A DNA stretch of 17,546 nucleotides from an uncultured Acidimicrobium sp. GTDB lineage: Bacteria > Actinomycetota > Acidimicrobiia > Acidimicrobiales > Ilumatobacteraceae. The notes below the pieces were generated by a model that searched no databases, had not been told where the DNA came from, and was given only the letters and a program-made list of their open reading frames with translations. Made by a program: the position numbers and the translations under genes. The stretch lies in contig CAINLH010000104.1 in assembly GCA_903850275.1 (NCBI GenBank), forward strand, positions 1 to 17,546, in the 5' to 3' direction. This document shows, piece after piece, positions 1-5,318 of this stretch (positions are counted from its first letter, which is position 1; each line of letters starts with the position of its first letter).

Positions 1-137
1 AGGCTTTCTTCATTGGAATCGCAAATAGCCACAATTTCAGCCTTAGGCAATTGGAGCAAATTGCGGATGTGCTCGACACCCATCATCCCTGTTCCAATCA
101 CGCCGTAACGAAGGACTTCGTTAGCTGTAGTTGACAC
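1..137 (-). CDS. Gfo/Idh/MocA-family NAD(P)-dependent oxidoreductase, N-terminal part only
   Basis: The gene runs off the left edge, so only about 45 residues are visible. They form the first beta-alpha-beta of a Rossmann fold: YGVIGTGMMG with the G15-x-G17-x-x-G20 dinucleotide loop, then a helix, then EIVAICD ending in an acidic residue (D40) as is usual for NAD-preferring enzymes. This is the typical opening of Gfo/Idh/MocA dehydrogenases, which oxidise sugars, inositols and related alcohols; the substrate cannot be told. I chose GTG at 137 because it lies exactly 6 nt behind a TACGCT -10 box on the minus strand (149-144), as in other genes here, and because the domain begins only about 10 residues later. 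An in-frame ATG at 167 would add 10 residues and leave only 3 bp to the divergent gene. Family confident, start moderate. Confidence 0.8.
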   Translation of the reverse strand, partial: MSTTANEVLRYGVIGTGMMGVEHIRNLLQLPKAEIVAICDSNEES

Positions 138-161
138 GGCATCAGCGTAGATCGCTACAGT
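131..161 (+). promoter_or_regulatory. Candidate promoter of the MBL-fold gene
   Basis: A perfect TTGACA -35 hexamer (131-136) is followed after 19 bp by TACAGT (156-161), which matches TANNNT. Transcription would begin near 168-171, at or just before the ATG at 171, so the transcript would have almost no leader. The spacer is longer than the ideal 17 bp. The -35 overlaps the proposed GTG start of the divergent oxidoreductase gene. Predicted from sequence only. Confidence 0.4.
144..149 (-). promoter_or_regulatory. Candidate leaderless -10 box of the Gfo/Idh/MocA gene
   Basis: On the minus strand TACGCT is followed by 6 nt and then GTG at 137. This spacing puts the transcription start on the start codon, as in actinobacterial leaderless genes. 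No good -35 is visible. It lies 6 bp from the plus-strand -10 (156-161), so the two divergent promoters would compete for space. Confidence 0.4.
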
Positions 162-170
162 GCTCATGGC

Positions 171-902
171 ATGAATACCGAAACCAACATCGACGACCGG
201 CTCTATTTCAAGCAACTTCTAGCTGGTCGAGACTTCGCCAAAACAGACGATTTGGCATCACAGATGGTGAACTTTGTCTACCTTATTGGCGATCGCATCA
301 CACGTGAGACACTCATCATCGACCCCGCCTATGCCGTATCCGAACTCATGGAAATCGCCCAACGAGATGACATGAAAGTAATTGGAGCATTAGCTACCCA
401 TTATCACGCCGATCATGTTGGTGGCTCGATGATGGGAATGAATATCGAGGGCGCCGCCAGATTGCTGCAATTGGCAGACGTACCCATCCATATTCAGACA
501 GAAGAAGCGCCATGGATACAACGAACAACGGGTATTGCTCTTGACAGCCTCAAACTTCATAAATCTGGCGACAACGTTTCAGTTGGCGAAATAGATATCA
601 CGTTGCTGCACACACCGGGCCATACACCAGGTAGCCAATGCTTTCTCGTGGACCAAAGGTTGGTTGCCGGTGACACGTTGTTTCTTGAGGGTTGCGGCCG
701 AACGGACTTACCAGGAAGCAACCCCGAGCAGATGTTCGAGAGCCTTCAACTGCTTGGAAAACTCGATGACGAAGTGGTCGTCTACCCCGGACACCAGTAT
801 TCGATTCCCAAAAGCTTGTCAATGGGCGAAGTACGAACCACGAATTATGTTTTCAAACCAAAAACCAAAGACGCCTGGATGCAATGGTTCGGCGGCGCCT
901 AG
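171..902 (+). CDS. MBL-fold metallo-hydrolase (glyoxalase II / persulfide dioxygenase-like)
   Basis: 243 residues, a full-length metallo-beta-lactamase-fold hydrolase, probably cytoplasmic. The metal-binding set is complete: H77-x-H79-x-D81-H82 in THYHADH, H151 in HTPGHTPGS, D168 in AGDTLF and H208 in YPGHQY. The stretch GCGRTDLPGS after D168 resembles the CGRTD segment of persulfide dioxygenases and related glyoxalase-II-like proteins, so a thiol-ester hydrolase or a persulfide-oxidising role is possible; the sequence does not decide between them. It starts at ATG 171 shortly behind a candidate promoter (131-161) and lacks a clear Shine-Dalgarno site. It diverges from the Gfo/Idh/MocA gene and converges on the TauE/SafE gene with only 2 bp between the stop codons. 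No terminator hairpin is apparent there. Confidence 0.9.
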   Translation: MNTETNIDDRLYFKQLLAGRDFAKTDDLASQMVNFVYLIGDRITRETLIIDPAYAVSELMEIAQRDDMKVIGALATHYHADHVGGSMMGMNIEGAARLLQLADVPIHIQTEEAPWIQRTTGIALDSLKLHKSGDNVSVGEIDITLLHTPGHTPGSQCFLVDQRLVAGDTLFLEGCGRTDLPGSNPEQMFESLQLLGKLDDEVVVYPGHQYSIPKSLSMGEVRTTNYVFKPKTKDAWMQWFGGA

Positions 903-904
903 TT

Positions 905-1636
905 TCAACCGAGTAGACCACCCAACACACTGCTTACCCCTCCAACAGTAAGCAATACAAAGACGATCTTTTTGAAAAGATCTTGTTGCACATATTTCCG
1001 AAGCACACCGCCTAGTGAGATTCCGATAACCATCGCCGGAACTGATATGGCGGCCATATTTACATCGCTCTGAAACACCTCTCCCGCTAAGCCGAACATC
1101 ACCAAACCGAATGCGCCACTGACCAAGAAGACCATATTGAGTGTGGCTCGAAACGTTGACGGATCGATCTTCCTAGCTTGCAACACAAATACAAGCGGTG
1201 GTCCATTTGTGGACGTTGCCATAAGCAACACTCCGGATAGAACGCCCATTATCCAATCAAGCCACGACGAGACATGTTGAAGCTCGAGACCCCGGGAAAG
1301 AACATACACACCAAACAGGATTGAAACACCGAGCACTATTTTCAGTGCACTCTGGTTGGCGTAGACAAATAGGAGCAACCCGACTGGGGATCCAACGACC
1401 GTTGCGAGCAAAAATCTCTTTGTCATACTTCGATTGATGTTGCGTCTCAGCTGCCACGACTGCAGAAGATTGCTCAGTGTTCCGACAAACGATGAGATGA
1501 TTACGGCAGATTGCAGGTCTATTACAACGACCATCAGCGGTACCGCGAGCAAAGCAAAACCAAAGCCAGCAACGGACTGCACAACTGACGTGGCAAAGAT
1601 GATCACCAGAACTAACAAAACTTGAGCTGTGGTCAT
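905..1636 (-). CDS. Sulfite exporter TauE/SafE family permease
   Basis: 243 residues made almost entirely of hydrophobic segments, about 7-8 membrane helices. The N-terminal SVVQSVAGFGFALLAVPL segment and the central STNGPPLVFVLQ segment are the two repeat signatures of the TauE/SafE (DUF81) family, whose characterised members export or import sulfite, sulfonates such as sulfoacetate, or other small organic anions across the cytoplasmic membrane. Length is normal for the family. The ATG overlaps the stop of the upstream aminotransferase gene by 4 nt (ATGA), so the two are translationally coupled, and the permease probably moves a substrate or product of that enzyme's pathway. Which anion it carries cannot be read from sequence. 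Confidence 0.9.
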   Translation of the reverse strand: MTTAQVLLVLVIIFATSVVQSVAGFGFALLAVPLMVVVIDLQSAVIISSFVGTLSNLLQSWQLRRNINRSMTKRFLLATVVGSPVGLLLFVYANQSALKIVLGVSILFGVYVLSRGLELQHVSSWLDWIMGVLSGVLLMATSTNGPPLVFVLQARKIDPSTFRATLNMVFLVSGAFGLVMFGLAGEVFQSDVNMAAISVPAMVIGISLGGVLRKYVQQDLFKKIVFVLLTVGGVSSVLGGLLG

Positions 1637-2994
1637 GATGCGATTGCCGCAATACAGTCCCGAAAAACTCCAGTGTGCTTATCTACGTCATCGATTTTGT
1701 GGAACACCGAGAACAGGGCCATGTTGTGGAACGGGGTGAGCAAGATGCCCCTGTTGAGGGCCGCCAAATGGAGATAAGCCTCAAGTTCTGGGTTCACGGA
1801 CGCAGCAGCTTGCGCGCCATTTGCTGGAGGTGGACAAAACCAATATTCGGCGCGACAGCCAAGTTGCTGAACATGCCAATCCAAATCAAACTCTGTACAA
1901 ACACTCTTCACTCCTTCTGCCCAAGACTTGGCTAGACCGATTGTCTGCTCAAAGTCATTTTCCAAGAGGCTCGAAGAGAGGGTCGCCTTCATCGCCGACA
2001 TTGCTAACGCACTCCCCGTCAGAGTTCCTCCAACTCCCGAGACATCAAGATCGTGCCCAACCATCAAGGCCTCCAACCGACGCGCGATTTTCGCAGACAT
2101 TCCATAAGCCGCAACTGGGATTCCACCGCCAATTGTTTTCCCGATTACGACGAAGTCGGGATCGATGCTCCACTCTCGCGTACACCCACCAGGCCCGGCG
2201 CAGATGGTGTGTGTTTCATCGATAATCAAGAGAGCATCGTATTTTCTCGTCAACTCTCGTACGCCTTGCACATAACCATCTTTTGGCAAAACGATTCCGA
2301 TATTCGTAAGCGCTGGTTCCATCAACACACAGGCGATGTCACCAGAAGCCAATGCTTCTTCCATCGCATAAAGATCGTTGAAGGGCACAGCAACAGTTGT
2401 CAAACCCGGATCCACTTGTGGCCCGATAGCACCAGGACGACTGACCGTTCGACCGTCGGCATCTAGCACCACCAATGTTTCGTCAACTGTGCCGTGATAA
2501 CACCAATCGTGAACAACAATCTTTGGCCGCTTCGTCAGATGCCGCGCGAAGCGAAGCACGAATCGATTCGCATCTGTAGCAGTCATAGCAAATTGCCATT
2601 TCGGAAGCCCAAACCTCTCCGACAAGTTGTTGGCTACCCATTGTGCGTCAGCAGTCGGAAGCATGGTTGTTAATCCGCGTTTCAATTGTGTTCCAACTGC
2701 CGTCGACAACGCTTCAACGGAGTGTCCCGTCATCGCACCTGTATCGCCGAGGCAAAAATCTACGTAGGAGTGTCCGTCCGCACAGACAAAGGAACTTCCC
2801 TGTGCTTTATCGACAAAAAGCGGGAAGGCACCAGGCCAGCGGACCATCCACGGCATCGGAACCCCGGAGAGCAAACCTTCTTTGGCCTCTTGTGCAAGCT
2901 GTTGCGACTTCGGATGCCGAGCAACGAAATCTGCTTCTTCCCTTTCCATTGCTGCTGACAGACGCAGAGAATCGATCTGGATTGCCACAACCAC
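1633..2994 (-). CDS. Class III PLP-dependent aminotransferase, glutamate-1-semialdehyde aminomutase-like
   Basis: 453 residues with the fold-type-I class III signature. D259 in LLIIDETHT would contact the pyridine nitrogen of PLP, K286 in VIGKTIGGGIP would form the Schiff base, and YHG (166-168) and MEP (225-227) are the usual cofactor-pocket segments. It resembles glutamate-1-semialdehyde 2,1-aminomutases, but the SGTEA-type segment reads TATDAN (138-143), so it is more likely a catabolic transaminase of that subgroup than HemL. It diverges from the ureide operon, 47 bp away, and could take the amino acid released by the carbamoylases; that role is inference. It is the first gene of a coupled pair with the TauE/SafE permease. 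The start is uncertain: GTG at 2994 gives the listed length, an ATG at 2949 would remove 15 residues, and neither has a good ribosome-binding site. Confidence 0.88.
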   Translation of the reverse strand: MVVAIQIDSLRLSAAMEREEADFVARHPKSQQLAQEAKEGLLSGVPMPWMVRWPGAFPLFVDKAQGSSFVCADGHSYVDFCLGDTGAMTGHSVEALSTAVGTQLKRGLTTMLPTADAQWVANNLSERFGLPKWQFAMTATDANRFVLRFARHLTKRPKIVVHDWCYHGTVDETLVVLDADGRTVSRPGAIGPQVDPGLTTVAVPFNDLYAMEEALASGDIACVLMEPALTNIGIVLPKDGYVQGVRELTRKYDALLIIDETHTICAGPGGCTREWSIDPDFVVIGKTIGGGIPVAAYGMSAKIARRLEALMVGHDLDVSGVGGTLTGSALAMSAMKATLSSSLLENDFEQTIGLAKSWAEGVKSVCTEFDLDWHVQQLGCRAEYWFCPPPANGAQAAASVNPELEAYLHLAALNRGILLTPFHNMALFSVFHKIDDVDKHTGVFRDCIAAIAS

Positions 2995-3029
2995 ATTCTT
3001 ACTGATCGCCGGAGGTCGGTGGGAATCTC

Positions 3030-3035
3030 TACACT
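3030..3035 (+). promoter_or_regulatory. Candidate leaderless -10 box of the catabolic operon
   Basis: TACACT (TANNNT) is followed by exactly 6 nt and then the GTG start at 3042. The only Shine-Dalgarno-like run, GGAGG at 3011-3015, is 26 nt upstream of the start and too far away to serve it, so leaderless initiation is the better explanation. No convincing -35 is seen. The 47-bp divergent gap must also hold the promoter of the minus-strand aminotransferase gene, which I could not place. Confidence 0.45.
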
Positions 3036-3041
3036 GAATCC

Positions 3042-4325
3042 GTGCAAGATTCGCCGAAAAATACTTCTCTGAGCATCAACGATACTCAGACCGCCAAACT
3101 TCGAACCAATGGTTCACGGCTGATGGATCGCTTATTGGCGCTGGCAGAGATCTCACCGATCGCTGGCGGTGGCAATTGCCGACTTGCTTTGACAGACGAA
3201 GACAAGCTTGGTCGAGATCTTGTAGTGGGTTGGATGCGAGATCTTTCAATGGACGTTCAAATAGACGCAATCGGCAATGTAATCGGTACATGGCAGGTTG
3301 GTTCAGGGCTACCAGTCATGACTGGATCGCACATAGATACCGTACGCACAGGCGGCAAGTACGACGGAAATTATGGAGTTCTGGCAGGTTTGGAGGTCGT
3401 TGAAACATTGCAACGCGAAGGTTTCTCACCACAACGCCCATTGTCAGTTGCAATTTTCACCGATGAGGAAGGTGCCAGGTTTGCACCAGACATGCTCGGC
3501 TCTTTGGTGTACGTCGGCGGTTTGCCCTTGGAGGAAGCGCTCGACACACCCGCAATCGACGGCCCAAGACTTGGTGATGAGCTCTCTCGCATCGGCTACG
3601 CGGGGTCCGTCCCGTGTCCTGGAGTGGCACCGCACGCTTTCGTCGAATTACATATTGAGCAAGGGCCCATGCTTGAAGCCAATAACGTCCGGATCGGCTC
3701 GGTTACCGGGGTGCAGGGCATCTCTTGGCAAGAGGTAACGATCACAGGTCAGTCGAACCACGCCGGGACAACACCCATGAATCTTCGACACGACCCTTTA
3801 TATGTTGCGTCAGAGATTGTTGTGTATGTCCGCAACTTGTCGCAACGCTTCGGGGGCAATCAGGTGTGCACAAGCGGGAAAATTGATGTACATCCAAATC
3901 TGATAAATGTTGTTCCAGCAAAAGCGACTCTCACGCTCGACATACGCAACACTGATAATGCTGAACTATTGCGCGCCGAAGCCGAGATCGTGCAGTTTTT
4001 GGAAGCAATTGCCGTTCGTGAAGGTGTGTCGATTACGTCCAAGACTTTGGCACGTTTTGATCCAGTGCAATTTGATGAGCGCGTAACTTCCATCGTGCAC
4101 GAAACTGCCGCACTGCTTGGAAACACCGTACAGAAAATGCCATCGGGGGCCGGACACGACGCGCAAATGCTCGCTCGTGTTTGCCCGTCGGGAATGATCT
4201 TCGTCCCCAGCGTCAAAGGGATCAGTCACAACCCTGCAGAACACACTGATGCCGCCGATTTACAAGCAGGTGCTGATATTTTGCTTCACACAATGGTCTC
4301 GCTTACCACTGCCACGTTTTCCTAG
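3042..4325 (+). CDS. M20-family hydantoinase/carbamoylase (N-carbamoyl-L-amino acid hydrolase or allantoate amidohydrolase type)
   Basis: 427 residues, a dinuclear-metal amidohydrolase of the M20 carbamoylase subgroup (L-carbamoylase, beta-ureidopropionase, allantoate amidohydrolase), which hydrolyses N-carbamoyl groups to an amine, CO2 and ammonia. Metal-site motifs are in order: GSHIDT (H97), YDGN (D108), FTDEEGARF (E142/E143), VELHIEQGP (H204) and GISHNPAEHTD (H396). The substrate-side segments QSNHAGTTPMNLRHDP (H240) and SGAGHDAQM are also present. Length is typical, with about 25 poorly conserved residues before the first conserved helix (MDRLLALAEI). The GTG start is supported by a -10 box 6 nt upstream rather than by a ribosome-binding site. 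It is the first gene of the operon, followed after 13 nt by a D-type carbamoylase. E. coli YgeY is also an M20 enzyme in a related cluster, but this protein fits the carbamoylase branch. Substrate unknown. Confidence 0.9.
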   Translation: MQDSPKNTSLSINDTQTAKLRTNGSRLMDRLLALAEISPIAGGGNCRLALTDEDKLGRDLVVGWMRDLSMDVQIDAIGNVIGTWQVGSGLPVMTGSHIDTVRTGGKYDGNYGVLAGLEVVETLQREGFSPQRPLSVAIFTDEEGARFAPDMLGSLVYVGGLPLEEALDTPAIDGPRLGDELSRIGYAGSVPCPGVAPHAFVELHIEQGPMLEANNVRIGSVTGVQGISWQEVTITGQSNHAGTTPMNLRHDPLYVASEIVVYVRNLSQRFGGNQVCTSGKIDVHPNLINVVPAKATLTLDIRNTDNAELLRAEAEIVQFLEAIAVREGVSITSKTLARFDPVQFDERVTSIVHETAALLGNTVQKMPSGAGHDAQMLARVCPSGMIFVPSVKGISHNPAEHTDAADLQAGADILLHTMVSLTTATFS

Positions 4326-4338
4326 TAGGAGTTTCCGC

Positions 4339-5262
4339 ATGACCAGATTGATCACCGTTGGGGCCGCGCAACTTGGCCCAATCCAGAAACAAGACTCACG
4401 AGAATCTGCCGTCATCCGCATGATCGCATTGCTCAAGGAGGCCAGTAGCAAAAAGTGCGATTTAGTTGTCTTCCCTGAACTTGCCCTCACAACCTTTTTC
4501 CCCCGTTGGTTTGTAGAAGACATAGCGACTGCAAATCATTGGTACGAAACCGAAATGCCTTCTCCCATCACAAAACCATTATTTGACGCAGCAAAGGAAT
4601 TGGGTATCGGTTTCAGTCTCGGCTACGCGGAGCTGACAGCTTCTGGCGAGCGTTTCAACACTCAGGTATTGGTTGAACGAGATGGAACAGTTGTTGCAAA
4701 GTACCGAAAAGTGCATATACCTGGGCACGAGGAACACGAACCAGACCGACCCTTCCAACACGCGGAGCGCTATTACTTCACTCCTAGCAACGAAGGCTTT
4801 GGTGTTTGGAAAGCATTCGGAGGTCGGATGGGAATGATGATCTGTAACGATCGTCGCTGGCCCGAGACTTACCGCGTAATGGGTCTTAAGGGTGTTGAAA
4901 TGATCCTGTGTGGCTACAACACCCCGATGCATTATGTGCCGGATCCGTCGCAGGATGTATTGCAGGGTTTCCACAATGCATTGGTGATGCAAAGTGGCGC
5001 GTATCAAAATGGCACCTTTGTTGTTGGTGTAGCCAAGGGCGGTGTCGAGGAAGGTGTTGAGGGCCTTGCAGATTCCAGCATCATTGCGCCATCTGGCGAA
5101 ATCCTTGCGAAAACACAAACCAGCGACGACGAGCTAGTGACTGCGGCTTGCGACCTCGACTGGTGCTACCAATACAAGGACACGTTGTTCAATTTCGATC
5201 GTTATCGCAGGCCAGAGGTGTACGGCCCGATCACCGGGCAACGAGGCGTTGTTCTCGACTGA
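4339..5262 (+). CDS. Carbon-nitrogen hydrolase, N-carbamoyl-D-amino acid hydrolase-like
   Basis: 307 residues, of the nitrilase superfamily. The Glu-Lys-Cys triad is visible as E47 (FPELALTTFFPR), K124 (YRKVHIPG) and C169 (MMICNDRRWPE). Spacing, length and surrounding motifs match D-carbamoylases, in which the catalytic residues are about E47, K127 and C172; these cytoplasmic enzymes cleave N-carbamoyl-D-amino acids to the amino acid, CO2 and ammonia. The related beta-ureidopropionases are an alternative. I start it at ATG 4339 because TAGGAG (4326-4331) lies 7 nt upstream. The open frame extends back to 4249, but those 30 codons overlap the preceding gene and carry no family sequence. It follows the M20 gene by 13 nt, so two unrelated carbamoylase folds sit side by side. 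Confidence 0.9.
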   Translation: MTRLITVGAAQLGPIQKQDSRESAVIRMIALLKEASSKKCDLVVFPELALTTFFPRWFVEDIATANHWYETEMPSPITKPLFDAAKELGIGFSLGYAELTASGERFNTQVLVERDGTVVAKYRKVHIPGHEEHEPDRPFQHAERYYFTPSNEGFGVWKAFGGRMGMMICNDRRWPETYRVMGLKGVEMILCGYNTPMHYVPDPSQDVLQGFHNALVMQSGAYQNGTFVVGVAKGGVEEGVEGLADSSIIAPSGEILAKTQTSDDELVTAACDLDWCYQYKDTLFNFDRYRRPEVYGPITGQRGVVLD

Positions 5263-5273
5263 GGCTTCAAGGC

Positions 5274-5288
5274 TTTACAAAGTGTAAA
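5274..5288. repeat. 15-bp inverted repeat, candidate operator
   Basis: TTTACA (5274-5279), spacer AAG, TGTAAA (5283-5288): a perfect 6-bp inverted repeat with a 3-bp centre in the short gap between the D-carbamoylase and fused XDH genes. It lies where the -35 region of the candidate promoter at 5307-5312 would be. Size and symmetry suit a dimeric helix-turn-helix repressor, for example of the GntR or TetR type, but no regulator gene is in the window. The arms are too short and lack the U-tract of a terminator. Confidence 0.4.
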
Positions 5289-5306
5289 ACTGAAACCCAA
5301 TAGGTG

Positions 5307-5312
5307 TATGGT
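5307..5312 (+). promoter_or_regulatory. Candidate internal leaderless -10 box before the fused XDH gene
   Basis: TATGGT (TANNNT) is followed by exactly 6 nt and then ATG at 5319. There is no ribosome-binding site in front of that ATG, which favours leaderless initiation from an internal operon promoter. The inverted repeat at 5274-5288 is immediately upstream. Confidence 0.4.
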
Positions 5313-5318
5313 AAACCC

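Noticed and set aside
3011..3015. GGAGG as the ribosome-binding site of the M20 gene
   Set aside because: It is 26 nt from the GTG start, too far for initiation there, and no nearer start codon in that frame fits better.
4249..4338. Upstream extension of the D-carbamoylase-like gene
   Set aside because: These 30 codons overlap the M20 gene and do not resemble the family N-terminus, whereas ATG 4339 has TAGGAG 7 nt upstream and starts directly at the first conserved strand.
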